64,000 nucleotides of DNA from Volvox africanus. Taxonomy: Eukaryota; Chlorophyta; Chlorophyceae; Chlamydomonadales; Volvocaceae. The position numbers and the translations under genes were made by a program. Under the pieces are notes generated by a model. It was given only the letters and a program-made list of their open reading frames with translations. It did no database searches and was not told the origin of the DNA. The stretch lies in assembly GCA_030268105.1 (NCBI GenBank), contig BSDZ01000023.1:1736001-1800000 (forward strand), in the 5' to 3' direction. This document shows, in pieces, positions 8,829-23,100 of the stretch (positions within the stretch are counted from its first letter, which is position 1; every line of letters begins with the position of its first letter).

Positions 8829-11800
8829 GTAAGTATTCTGGGGTATCTACGGGTTGTGTTCATTATTGGACGTTATACTGACATTTTCGCTTTGGCCTTC
8901 GTAGGCGGAAACAACAGAGGTTCACCCATTAGAATCGAAACGGGTAAGACCTTGTACGAGATCGAGTCTCGTTGGTTACACGTGTATGTAGATAAGTTCG
9001 CGACCAGCATCACGACAGCCACCATCGCCACCGCCGGCCACTATCGCCGTCAACCCGCCATCACCGCCACCAAGCCGCCATCACCGCCACCAAGCCGCCA
9101 TCGACACCGCCGAATGTAGGTAGAAAGGGAGGGAGGGACGGTGGGAGGGAGATTGGGTGGGCGAGGGAGAAGGACGGAGGGAGGGAGGGAGAGAGGCCAC
9201 CGTTCCCACCATCGCCACTACCGCTACCGCCGCAACTACCGCCGCCAAGGAGACCGACGCCAAGATAGCCGACACCGCCTCCATCGACGCAGAATCGCCA
9301 CGTCCGCCACCACACCAAACGGGTAAGACCTTGTACGAGATCAAGTCTCGTTTGTTACACGTGTATGTAGATACTTGTCCGACTGAGGGAATACTTGCAG
9401 GGATGTATCGCTCCAGAGTGGTGAATCACCCTTCCCCTTGGTTGTGAGTATATACTGCTACTGACATCTTCCGATTTGGCTTTTGAAGGCGGACAGAACA
9501 TAGCTTCACCAGTCAAATTACCCGCCGACCTCCCTCCCTCCCTCCCTCCCGTGTGCCCTCCCTTCCTCCCTCGCCCCCCACCCATTGTCGGCGATGATGG
9601 TGGTACTTTGGTGTCGTCGGAGGTAAGGTACGTGTTAAATTGTGCGGGATAGTACGTCCGTATTGTCACGGGAGAAGGATTCATCTCGGATAGAAGTTAG
9701 ATGGGAATCTTGATTATTCCTTGATGCAAACGTCTGTTGGACCCGGGAATAGAGCCGGGGTGACATAAGTAGCAACAAGTGACTTAACTGTTAGAGGAAC
9801 GGTGTCACCTGTATTGATGTATATCCTCGGTGCTGTACCTACCTACCTCCCCACCTCACTCCCTCCCTCCCGTGTGCCCTCCCTTCCTCCCTCCCTTCCC
9901 CGTTGTCGGCGATGATGGGGGTGCTTTGTCGGCAGCGGCGGTGGCGGTGGTGGCGGACGGAGGGAGGGAGGGAGAGAGGTTACCATTCCCACCATCGCCA
10001 CCGCCGCCACCACGGACACATACGCTACTACCGCTACCGCCGCAACTACCGCCACCAAGGAGACCGACGCCAAGATAGCCGACACCGCCTCCATCGACGC
10101 AGAACCGCCACGTTCGCCACCACAGCCATCGTCGCCACCACCGCTGTAAGTATTCTGGGGTATCTACGGGTTGTGTTCATTATTGGACGTTATACTGACA
10201 TTTTCGCTTTGGCCTTCGTAGGCGGAAACAACAGAGGTTCACCCATTAGAATCGAAACGGGTAAGACCTTGTACGAGATCGAGTCTCGTTGGTTACACGT
10301 GTATGTAGATAAGTTCGCGACCAGCATCACGACAGCCACCATCGCCACCACCATCGCCACCGCCGGCCACTATCGCCGTCAACCCGCCACCAACGCCGTC
10401 ACCGCCATCCCCGCCACCATCGCCATCACCGCCACCAAGCCGCCATCGACACCGCCGAATGTAGGTAGAAAGGGAGGGAGGGACGGTGGGAGGGAGATTG
10501 GGTGGGCGAGGGAGAAGGACGGAGGGAGGGAGGGAGAGAGGCCACCGTTCCCACCATCGCCACTACCGCTACCGCCGCAACTACCGCCACCAAGGAGACC
10601 GACGCCAAGATAGCCGACACCGCCTCCATCGACGCAGAACCGCCACGTTCGCCACCACAGCCATCGTCGCCACCACCGCTGTAAGTATTCTGGGGTATCT
10701 ACGGGTTGTGTTCATTATTGGACGTTATACTGACATTTTCGCTTTGGCCTTCGTAGGCGGAAACAACAGAGGTTCACCCATTAGAATCGAAACGGGTAAG
10801 ACCTTGTACGAGATCGAGTCTCGTTGGTTACACGTGTATGTAGATAAGTTCGCGACCAGCATCACGACAGCCACCATCGCCACCGCCGGCCACTATCGCC
10901 GTCAACCCGCCATCACCGCCACCAAGCCGCCATCACCGCCACCAAGCCGCCATCGACACCGCCGAATGTAGGTAGAAAGGGAGGGAGGGACGGTGGGAGG
11001 GAGATTGGGTGGGCGAGGGAGAAGGACGGAGGGAGGGAGGGAGAGAGGCCACCGTTCCCACCATCGCCACTACCGCTACCGCCGCAACTACCGCCACCAA
11101 GGAGACCGACGCCAAGATAGCCGACACCGCCTCCATCGACGCAGAACGGCCACGTCCGCCACCACACCAAACGGGTAAGACCTTGTACGAGATCAAGTCT
11201 CGTTTGTTACACGTGTATGTAGATACTTGTCCGACTGAGGGAATACTTGCAGGGATGTATCGCTCCAGAGTGGTGAATCACCCTTCCCCTTGGTTGTGAG
11301 TATATACTGCTACTGACATCTTCCGATTTGGCTTTTGAAGGCGGACAGAACATAGCTTCACCAGTCAAATTACCCGCCGACCTCCCTCCCTCCCTCCCTC
11401 CCGTGTGCCCTCCCTTCCTCCCTCGCCCCCCACCCATTGTCGGCGATGATGGTGGTACTTTGGTGTCGTCGGAGGTAAGGTACGTGTTAAATTGTGCGGG
11501 ATAGTACGTCCGTATTGTCACGGGAGAAGGATTCATCTCGGATAGAAGTTAGATGGGAATCTTGATTATTCCTTGATGCAAACGTCTGTTGGACCCGGGA
11601 ATAGAGCCGGGGTGACATAAGTAGCAACAAGTGACTTAACTGTTAGAGGAACGGTGTCACCTGTATTGATGTATATCCTCGGTGCTGTACCTACCTACCT
11701 CCCCACCTCACTCCCTCCCTCCCGTGTGCCCTCCCTTCCTCCCTCCCTTCCCCGTTGTCGGCGATGATGGGGGTGCTTTGTCGGCAGCGGCGGTGGCGGT

Positions 11801-14800
11801 GGTGGCGGACGGAGGGAGGGAGGGAGAGAGGTTACCATTCCCACCATCGCCACCGCCGCCACCACGGACACATACGCTACTACCGCTACCGCCGCAACTA
11901 CCGCCACCAAGGAGACCGACGCCAAGATAGCCGACACCGCCTCCATCGACGCAGAACCGCCACGTTCGCCACCACAGCCATCGTCGCCACCACCGCTGTA
12001 AGTATTCTGGGGTATCTACGGGTTGTGTTCATTATTGGACGTTATACTGACATTTTCGCTTTGGCCTTCGTAGGCGGAAACAACAGAGGTTCACCCATTA
12101 GAATCGAAACGGGTAAGACCTTGTACGAGATCGAGTCTCGTTGGTTACACGTGTATGTAGATAAGTTCGCGACCAGCATCACGACAGCCACCATCGCCAC
12201 CGCCGGCCACTATCGCCGTCAACCCGCCATCACCGCCACCAAGCCGCCATCACCGCCACCAAGCCGCCATCGACACCGCCGAATGTAGGTAGAAAGGGAG
12301 GGAGGGACGGTGGGAGGGAGATTGGGTGGGCGAGGGAGAAGGACGGAGGGAGGGAGGGAGAGAGGCCACCGTTCCCACCATCGCCACTACCGCTACCGCC
12401 GCAACTACCGCCGCCAAGGAGACCGACGCCAAGATAGCCGACACCGCCTCCATCGACGCAGAACCGCCACGTCCGCCACCACACCAAACGGGTAAGACCT
12501 TGTACGAGATCAAGTCTCGTTTGTTACACGTGTATGTAGATACTTGTCCGACTGAGGGAATACTTGCAGGGATGTATCGCTCCAGAGTGGTGAATCACCC
12601 TTCCCCTTGGTTGTGAGTATATACTGCTACTGACATCTTCCGATTTGGCTTTTGAAGGCGGACAGAACATAGCTTCACCAGTCAAATTACCCGCCGACCT
12701 CCCTCCCTCCCTCCCTCCCGTGTGCCCTCCCTTCCTCCCTCGCCCCCCACCCATTGTCGGCGATGATGGTGGTACTTTGGTGTCGTCGGAGGTAAGGTAC
12801 GTGTTAAATTGTGCGGGATAGTACGTCCGTATTGTCACGGGAGAAGGATTCATCTCGGATAGAAGTTAGATGGGAATCTTGATTATTCCTTGATGCAAAC
12901 GTCTGTTGGACCCGGGAATAGAGCCGGGGTGACATAAGTAGCAACAAGTGACTTAACTGTTAGAGGAACGGTGTCACCTGTATTGATGTATATCCTCGGT
13001 GCTGTACCTACCTACCTCCCCACCTCACTCCCTCCCTCCCGTGTGCCCTCCCTTCCTCCCTCCCTTCCCCGTTGTCGGCGATGATGGGGGTGCTTTGTCG
13101 GCAGCGGCGGTGGCGGTGGTGGCGGACGGAGGGAGGGAGGGAGAGAGGTTACCATTCCCACCATCGCCACCGCCGCCACCACGGACACATACGCTACTAC
13201 CGCTACCGCCGCAACTACCGCCACCAAGGAGACCGACGCCAAGATAGCCGACACCGCCTCCATCGACGCAGAACCGCCACGTTCGCCACCACAGCCATCG
13301 TCGCCACCACCGCTGTAAGTATTCTGGGGTATCTACGGGTTGTGTTCATTATTGGACGTTATACTGACATTTTCGCTTTGGCCTTCGTAGGCGGAAACAA
13401 CAGAGGTTCACCCATTAGAATCGAAACGGGTAAGACCTTGTACGAGATCGAGTCTCGTTGGTTACACGTGTATGTAGATAAGTTCGCGACCAGCATCACG
13501 ACAGCCACCATCGCCACCGCCGGCCACTATCGCCGTCAACCCGCCATCACCGCCACCAAGCCGCCATCACCGCCACCAAGCCGCCATCGACACCGCCGAA
13601 TGTAGGTAGAAAGGGAGGGAGGGACGGTGGGAGGGAGATTGGGTGGGCGAGGGAGAAGGACGGAGGGAGGGAGGGAGAGAGGCCACCGTTCCCACCATCG
13701 CCACTACCGCTACCGCCGCAACTACCGCCGCCAAGGAGACCGACGCCAAGATAGCCGACACCGCCTCCATCGACGCAGAACCGCCACGTCCGCCACCACA
13801 CCAAACGGGTAAGACCTTGTACGAGATCAAGTCTCGTTTGTTACACGTGTATGTAGATACTTGTCCGACTGAGGGAATACTTGCAGGGATGTATCGCTCC
13901 AGAGTGGTGAATCACCCTTCCCCTTGGTTGTGAGTATATACTGCTACTGACATCTTCCGATTTGGCTTTTGAAGGCGGACAGAACATAGCTTCACCAGTC
14001 AAATTACCCGCCGACCTCCCTCCCTCCCTCCCTCCCGTGTGCCCTCCCTTCCTCCCTCGCCCCCCACCCATTGTCGGCGATGATGGTGGTACTTTGGTGT
14101 CGTCGGAGGTAAGGTACGTGTTAAATTGTGCGGGATAGTACGTCCGTATTGTCACGGGAGAAGGATTCATCTCGGATAGAAGTTAGATGGGAATCTTGAT
14201 TATTCCTTGATGCAAACGTCTGTTGGACCCGGGAATAGAGCCGGGGTGACATAAGTAGCAACAAGTGACTTAACTGTTAGAGGAACGGTGTCACCTGTAT
14301 TGATGTATATCCTCGGTGCTGTACCTACCTACCTCCCCACCTCACTCCCTCCCTCCCGTGTGCCCTCCCTTCCTCCCTCCCTTCCCCGTTGTCGGCGATG
14401 ATGGGGGTGCTTTGTCGGCAGCGGCGGTGGCGGTGGTGGCGGACGGAGGGAGGGAGGGAGAGAGGTTACCATTCCCACCATCGCCACCGCCGCCACCACG
14501 GACACATACGCTACTACCGCTACCGCCGCAACTACCGCCACCAAGGAGACCGACGCCAAGATAGCCGACACCGCCTCCATCGACGCAGAACCGCCACGTT
14601 CGCCACCACAGCCATCGTCGCCACCACCGCTGTAAGTATTCTGGGGTATCTACGGGTTGTGTTCATTATTGGACGTTATACTGACATTTTCGCTTTGGCC
14701 TTCGTAGGCGGAAACAACAGAGGTTCACCCATTAGAATCGAAACGGGTAAGACCTTGTACGAGACCGAGTCTCGTTGGTTACACGTGTATGTAGATAAGT

Positions 14801-15166
14801 TCGCGACCAGCATCACGACAGCCACCATCGCCACCACCATCGCCACCGCCGGCCACTATCGCCGTCAACCCGCCACAAACGCCGTCACCGCCATCCCCGC
14901 CACCATCGCCATCACCGCCACCAAGCCGCCATCGACACCGCCGAATGTAGGTAGAAAGGGAGGGAGGGACGGTGGGAGGGAGATTGGGTGGGCGAGGGAG
15001 AAGGACGGAGGGAGGGAGGGAGAGAGGCCACCGTTCCCACCATCGCCACTACCGCTACCGCCGCAACTACCGCCACCAAGGAGACCGACGCCAAGATAGC
15101 CGACACCGCCTCCATCGACGCAGAACCGCCACGTTCGCCACCACAGCCATCGTCGCCACCACCGCT
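8829..15166 (+). repeat. 6338-bp higher-order repeat, copy 2
   Basis: Same order as copy 1: L(8829) A(10146) L(10681) L(11998) L(13315) A(14632). The marker variants lie near 9293, 11144 and 14875, each 6338 bases after its partner. One visible private change is GAGACCGAG at about 14763, where copy 1 reads GAGATCGAG. The copies look nearly identical, implying a recent duplication by unequal exchange or conversion. Confidence 0.87.
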
Positions 15167-18100
15167 GTAAGTATTCTGGGGTATCTACGGGTTGTGTTCA
15201 TTATTGGACGTTATACTGACATTTTCGCTTTGGCCTTCGTAGGCGGAAACAACAGAGGTTCACCCATTAGAATCGAAACGGGTAAGACCTTGTACGAGAT
15301 CGAGTCTCGTTGGTTACACGTGTATGTAGATAAGTTCGCGACCAGCATCACGACAGCCACCATCGCCACCGCCGGCCACTATCGCCGTCAACCCGCCATC
15401 ACCGCCACCAAGCCGCCATCACCGCCACCAAGCCGCCATCGACACCGCCGAATGTAGGTAGAAAGGGAGGGAGGGACGGTGGGAGGGAGATTGGGTGGGC
15501 GAGGGAGAAGGACGGAGGGAGGGAGGGAGAGAGGCCACCGTTCCCACCATCGCCACTACCGCTACCGCCGCAACTACCGCCGCCAAGGAGACCGACGCCA
15601 AGATAGCCGACACCGCCTCCATCGACGCAGAACCGCCACGTCCGCCACCACACCAAACGGGTAAGACCTTGTACGAGATCAAGTCTCGTTTGTTACACGT
15701 GTATGTAGATACTTGTCCGACTGAGGGAATACTTGCAGGGATGTATCGCTCCAGAGTGGTGAATCACCCTTCCCCTTGGTTGTGAGTATATACTGCTACT
15801 GACATCTTCCGATTTGGCTTTTGAAGGCGGACAGAACATAGCTTCACCAGTCAAATTACCCGCCGACCTCCCTCCCTCCCTCCCTCCCGTGTGCCCTCCC
15901 TTCCTCCCTCGCCCCCCACCCATTGTCGGCGATGATGGTGGTACTTTGGTGTCGTCGGAGGTAAGGTACGTGTTAAATTGTGCGGGATAGTACGTCCGTA
16001 TTGTCACGGGAGAAGGATTCATCTCGGATAGAAGTTAGATGGGAATCTTGATTATTCCTTGATGCAAACGTCTGTTGGACCCGGGAATAGAGCCGGGGTG
16101 ACATAAGTAGCAACAAGTGACTTAACTGTTAGAGGAACGGTGTCACCTGTATTGATGTATATCCTCGGTGCTGTACCTACCTACCTCCCCACCTCACTCC
16201 CTCCCTCCCGTGTGCCCTCCCTTCCTCCCTCCCTTCCCCGTTGTCGGCGATGATGGGGGTGCTTTGTCGGCAGCGGCGGTGGCGGTGGTGGCGGACGGAG
16301 GGAGGGAGGGAGAGAGGTTACCATTCCCACCATCGCCACCGCCGCCACCACGGACACATACGCTACTACCGCTACCGCCGCAACTACCGCCACCAAGGAG
16401 ACCGACGCCAAGATAGCCGACACCGCCTCCATCGACGCAGAACCGCCACGTTCGCCACCACAGCCATCGTCGCCACCACCGCTGTAAGTATTCTGGGGTA
16501 TCTACGGGTTGTGTTCATTATTGGACGTTATACTGACATTTTCGCTTTGGCCTTCGTAGGCGGAAACAACAGAGGTTCACCCATTAGAATCGAAACGGGT
16601 AAGACCTTGTACGAGATCGAGTCTCGTTGGTTACACGTGTATGTAGATAAGTTCGCGACCAGCATCACGACAGCCACCATCGCCACCACCATCGCCACCG
16701 CCGGCCACTATCGCCGTCAACCCGCCACCAACGCCGTCACCGCCATCCCCGCCACCATCGCCATCACCGCCACCAAGCCGCCATCGACACCGCCGAATGT
16801 AGGTAGAAAGGGAGGGAGGGACGGTGGGAGGGAGATTGGGTGGGCGAGGGAGAAGGACGGAGGGAGGGAGGGAGAGAGGCCACCGTTCCCACCATCGCCA
16901 CTACCGCTACCGCCGCAACTACCGCCACCAAGGAGACCGACGCCAAGATAGCCGACACCGCCTCCATCGACGCAGAACCGCCACGTTCGCCACCACAGCC
17001 ATCGTCGCCACCACCGCTGTAAGTATTCTGGGGTATCTACGGGTTGTGTTCATTATTGGACGTTATACTGACATTTTCGCTTTGGCCTTCGTAGGCGGAA
17101 ACAACAGAGGTTCACCCATTAGAATCGAAACGGGTAAGACCTTGTACGAGATCGAGTCTCGTTGGTTACACGTGTATGTAGATAAGTTCGCGACCAGCAT
17201 CACGACAGCCACCATCGCCACCGCCGGCCACTATCGCCACCGCCGGCCACTATCGCCGTCAACCCGCCATCACCGCCACCAAGCCGCCATCACCGCCACC
17301 AAGCCGCCATCGACACCGCCGAATGTAGGTAGAAAGGGAGGGAGGGACGGTGGGAGGGAGATTGGGTGGGCGAGGGAGAAGGACGGAGGGAGGGAGGGAG
17401 AGAGGCCACCGTTCCCACCATCGCCACTACCGCTACCGCCGCAACTACCGCCACCAAGGAGACCGACGCCAAGATAGCCGACACCGCCTCCATCGACGCA
17501 GAACCGCCACGTTCGCCACCACAGCCATCGTCGCCACCACCGCTGTAAGTATTCTGGGGTATCTACGGGTTGTGTTCATTATTGGACGTTATACTGACAT
17601 TTTCGCTTTGGCCTTCGTAGGCGGAAACAACAGAGGTTCACCCATTAGAATCGAAACGGGTAAGACCTTGTACGAGATCGAGTCTCGTTGGTTACACGTG
17701 TATGTAGATAAGTTCGCGACCAGCATCACGACAGCCACCATCGCCACCGCCGGCCACTATCGCCGTCAACCCGCCATCACCGCCACCAAGCCGCCATCAC
17801 CGCCACCAAGCCGCCATCGACACCGCCGAATGTAGGTAGAAAGGGAGGGAGGGACGGTGGGAGGGAGATTGGGTGGGCGAGGGAGAAGGACGGAGGGAGG
17901 GAGGGAGAGAGGCCACCGTTCCCACCATCGCCACTACCGCTACCGCCGCAACTACCGCCGCCAAGGAGACCGACGCCAAGATAGCCGACACCGCCTCCAT
18001 CGACGCAGAACGGCCACGTCCGCCACCACACCAAACGGGTAAGACCTTGTACGAGATCAAGTCTCGTTTGTTACACGTGTATGTAGATACTTGTCCGACT

Positions 18101-20158
18101 GAGGGAATACTTGCAGGGATGTATCGCTCCAGAGTGGTGAATCACCCTTCCCCTTGGTTGTGAGTATATACTGCTACTGACATCTTCCGATTTGGCTTTT
18201 GAAGGCGGACAGAACATAGCTTCACCAGTCAAATTACCCGCCGACCTCCCTCCCTCCCTCCCTCCCGTGTGCCCTCCCTTCCTCCCTCGCCCCCCACCCA
18301 TTGTCGGCGATGATGGTGGTACTTTGGTGTCGTCGGAGGTAAGGTACGTGTTAAATTGTGCGGGATAGTACGTCCGTATTGTCACGGGAGAAGGATTCAT
18401 CTCGGATAGAAGTTAGATGGGAATCTTGATTATTCCTTGATGCAAACGTCTGTTGGACCCGGGAATAGAGCCGGGGTGACATAAGTAGCAACAAGTGACT
18501 TAACTGTTAGAGGAACGGTGTCACCTGTATTGATGTATATCCTCGGTGCTGTACCTACCTACCTCCCCACCTCACTCCCTCCCTCCCGTGTGCCCTCCCT
18601 TCCTCCCTCCCTTCCCCGTTGTCGGCGATGATGGGGGTGCTTTGTCGGCAGCGGCGGTGGCGGTGGTGGCGGACGGAGGGAGGGAGGGAGAGAGGTTACC
18701 ATTCCCACCATCGCCACCGCCGCCACCATGGACACATACGCTACTACCGCTACCGCCGCAACTACCGCCACCAAGGAGACCGACGCCAAGATAGCCGACA
18801 CCGCCTCCATCGACGCAGAACCGCCACGTTCGCCACCACAGCCATCGTCGCCACCACCGCTGTAAGTATTCTGGGGTATCTACGGGTTGTGTTCATTATT
18901 GGACGTTATACTGACATTTTCGCTTTGGCCTTCGTAGGCGGAAACAACAGAGGTTCACCCATTAGAATCGAAACGGGTAAGACCTTGTACGAGATCGAGT
19001 CTCGTTGGTTACACGTGTATGTAGATAAGTTCGCGACCAGCATCACGACAGCCACCATCGCCACCGCCGGCCACTATCGCCGTCAACCCGCCATCACCGC
19101 CACCAAGCCGCCATCGACACCGCCGAATGTAGGTAGAAAGGGAGGGAGGGACGGTGGGAGGGAGATTGGGTGGGCGAGGGAGAAGGACGGAGGGAGGGAG
19201 GGAGAGAGGCCACCGTTCCCACCATCGCCACTACCGCTACCGCCGCAACTACCGCCGCCAAGGAGACCGACGCCAAGATAGCCGACACCGCCTCCATCGA
19301 CGCAGAACCGCCACGTCCGCCACCACACCAAACGGGTAAGACCTTGTACGAGATCAAGTCTCGTTTGTTACACGTGTATGTAGATACTTGTCCGACTGAG
19401 GGAATACTTGCAGGGATGTATCGCTCCAGAGTGGTGAATCACCCTTCCCCTTGGTTGTGAGTATATACTGCTACTGACATCTTCCGATTTGGCTTTTGAA
19501 GGCGGACAGAACATAGCTTCACCAGTCAAATTACCCGCCGACCTCCCTCCCTCCCTCCCTCCCGTGTGCCCTCCCTTCCTCCCTCGCCCCCCACCCATTG
19601 TCGGCGATGATGGTGGTACTTTGGTGTCGTCGGAGGTAAGGTACGTGTTAAATTGTGCGGGATAGTACGTCCGTATTGTCACGGGAGAAGGATTCATCTC
19701 GGATAGAAGTTAGATGGGAATCTTGATTATTCCTTGATGCAAACGTCTGTTGGACCCGGGAATAGAGCCGGGGTGACATAAGTAGCAACAAGTGACTTAA
19801 CTGTTAGAGGAACGGTGTCACCTGTATTGATGTATATCCTCGGTGCTGTACCTACCTACCTCCCCACCTCACTCCCTCCCTCCCGTGTGCCCTCCCTTCC
19901 TCCCTCCCTTCCCCGTTGTCGGCGATGATGGGGGTGCTTTGTCGGCAGCGGCGGTGGCGGTGGTGGCGGACGGAGGGAGGGAGGGAGAGAGGTTACCATT
20001 CCCACCATCGCCACCGCCGCCACCATGGACACATACGCTACTACCGCTACCGCCGCAACTACCGCCACCAAGGAGACCGACGCCAAGATAGCCGACACCG
20101 CCTCCATCGACGCAGAACCGCCACGTTCGCCACCACAGCCATCGTCGCCACCACCGCT
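15167..20158 (+). repeat. Array segment with A-A doublet and 1297-bp L
   Basis: The order is L(15167) A535(16484) A526(17019) L(17545) L1297(18862). This is the first place in the window with two A units in a row. The 1297-bp L lacks one of the two 20-bp CATCACCGCCACCAAGCCGC copies, which explains the 20-bp difference. The L units starting at 17545 and 18862 each carry a C-to-T change (CCACCATGGACAC) near 18727 and 20024 that recurs only near 24519. Confidence 0.85.
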
Positions 20159-23100
20159 GTAAGTATTCTGGGGTATCTACGGGTTGTGTTCATTATTGGA
20201 CGTTATACTGACATTTTCGCTTTGGCCTTCGTAGGCGGAAACAACAGAGGTTCACCCATTAGAATCGAAACGGGTAAGACCTTGTACGAGATCGAGTCTC
20301 GTTGGTTACACGTGTATGTAGATAAGTTCGCGACCAGCATCACGACAGCCACCATCGCCACCGCCGGCCACTATCGCCGTCAACCCGCCATCACCGCCAC
20401 CAAGCCGCCATCACCGCCACCAAGCCGCCATCGACACCGCCGAATGTAGGTAGAAAGGGAGGGAGGGACGGTGGGAGGGAGATTGGGTGGGCGAGGGAGA
20501 AGGACGGAGGGAGGGAGGGAGAGAGGCCACCGTTCCCACCATCGCCACTACCGCTACCGCCGCAACTACCGCCGCCAAGGAGACCGACGCCAAGATAGCC
20601 GACACCGCCTCCATCGACGCAGAACCGCCACGTCCGCCACCACACCAAACGGGTAAGACCTTGTACGAGATCAAGTCTCGTTTGTTACACGTGTATGTAG
20701 ATACTTGTCCGACTGAGGGAATACTTGCAGGGATGTATCGCTCCAGAGTGGTGAATCACCCTTCCCCTTGGTTGTGAGTATATACTGCTACTGACATCTT
20801 CCGATTTGGCTTTTGAAGGCGGACAGAACATAGCTTCACCAGTCAAATTACCCGCCGACCTCCCTCCCTCCCTCCCTCCCGTGTGCCCTCCCTTCCTCCC
20901 TCGCCCCCCACCCATTGTCGGCGATGATGGTGGTACTTTGGTGTCGTCGGAGGTAAGGTACGTGTTAAATTGTGCGGGATAGTACGTCCGTATTGTCACG
21001 GGAGAAGGATTCATCTCGGATAGAAGTTAGATGGGAATCTTGATTATTCCTTGATGCAAACGTCTGTTGGACCCGGGAATAGAGCCGGGGTGACATAAGT
21101 AGCAACAAGTGACTTAACTGTTAGAGGAACGGTGTCACCTGTATTGATGTATATCCTCGGTGCTGTACCTACCTACCTCCCCACCTCACTCCCTCCCTCC
21201 CGTGTGCCCTCCCTTCCTCCCTCCCTTCCCCGTTGTCGGCGATGATGGGGGTGCTTTGTCGGCAGCGGCGGTGGCGGTGGTGGCGGACGGAGGGAGGGAG
21301 GGAGAGAGGTTACCATTCCCACCATCGCCACCGCCGCCACCACGGACACATACGCTACTACCGCTACCGCCGCAACTACCGCCACCAAGGAGACCGACGC
21401 CAAGATAGCCGACACCGCCTCCATCGACGCAGAACCGCCACGTTCGCCACCACAGCCATCGTCGCCACCACCGCTGTAAGTATTCTGGGGTATCTACGGG
21501 TTGTGTTCATTATTGGACGTTATACTGACATTTTCGCTTTGGCCTTCGTAGGCGGAAACAACAGAGGTTCACCCATTAGAATCGAAACGGGTAAGACCTT
21601 GTACGAGATCGAGTCTCGTTGGTTACACGTGTATGTAGATAAGTTCGCGACCAGCATCACGACAGCCACCATCGCCACCGCCGGCCACTATCGCCGTCAA
21701 CCCGCCATCACCGCCACCAAGCCGCCATCACCGCCACCAAGCCGCCATCGACACCGCCGAATGTAGGTAGAAAGGGAGGGAGGGACGGTGGGAGGGAGAT
21801 TGGGTGGGCGAGGGAGAAGGACGGAGGGAGGGAGGGAGAGAGGCCACCGTTCCCACCATCGCCACTACCGCTACCGCCGCAACTACCGCCGCCAAGGAGA
21901 CCGACGCCAAGATAGCCGACACCGCCTCCATCGACGCAGAACCGCCACGTCCGCCACCACACCAAACGGGTAAGACCTTGTACGAGATCAAGTCTCGTTT
22001 GTTACACGTGTATGTAGATACTTGTCCGACTGAGGGAATACTTGCAGGGATGTATCGCTCCAGAGTGGTGAATCACCCTTCCCCTTGGTTGTGAGTATAT
22101 ACTGCTACTGACATCTTCCGATTTGGCTTTTGAAGGCGGACAGAACATAGCTTCACCAGTCAAATTACCCGCCGACCTCCCTCCCTCCCTCCCTCCCGTG
22201 TGCCCTCCCTTCCTCCCTCGCCCCCCACCCATTGTCGGCGATGATGGTGGTACTTTGGTGTCGTCGGAGGTAAGGTACGTGTTAAATTGTGCGGGATAGT
22301 ACGTCCGTATTGTCACGGGAGAAGGATTCATCTCGGATAGAAGTTAGATGGGAATCTTGATTATTCCTTGATGCAAACGTCTGTTGGACCCGGGAATAGA
22401 GCCGGGGTGACATAAGTAGCAACAAGTGACTTAACTGTTAGAGGAACGGTGTCACCTGTATTGATGTATATCCTCGGTGCTGTACCTACCTACCTCCCCA
22501 CCTCACTCCCTCCCTCCCGTGTGCCCTCCCTTCCTCCCTCCCTTCCCCGTTGTCGGCGATGATGGGGGTGCTTTGTCGGCAGCGGCGGTGGCGGTGGTGG
22601 CGGACGGAGGGAGGGAGGGAGAGAGGTTACCATTCCCACCATCGCCACCGCCGCCACCACGGACACATACGCTACTACCGCTACCGCCGCAACTACCGCC
22701 ACCAAGGAGACCGACGCCAAGATAGCCGACACCGCCTCCATCGACGCAGAACCGCCACGTTCGCCACCACAGCCATCGTCGCCACCACCGCTGTAAGTAT
22801 TCTGGGGTATCTACGGGTTGTGTTCATTATTGGACGTTATACTGACATTTTCGCTTTGGCCTTCGTAGGCGGAAACAACAGAGGTTCACCCATTAGAATC
22901 GAAACGGGTAAGACCTTGTACGAGATCGAGTCTCGTTGGTTACACGTGTATGTAGATAAGTTCGCGACCAGCATCACGACAGCCACCATTGCCACCACCA
23001 TCGCCACCGCCGGCCACTATCGCCGTCAACCCGCCACCAACGCCGTCACCGCCATCCCCGCCACCATCGCCATCACCGCCACCAAGCCGCCATCGACACC

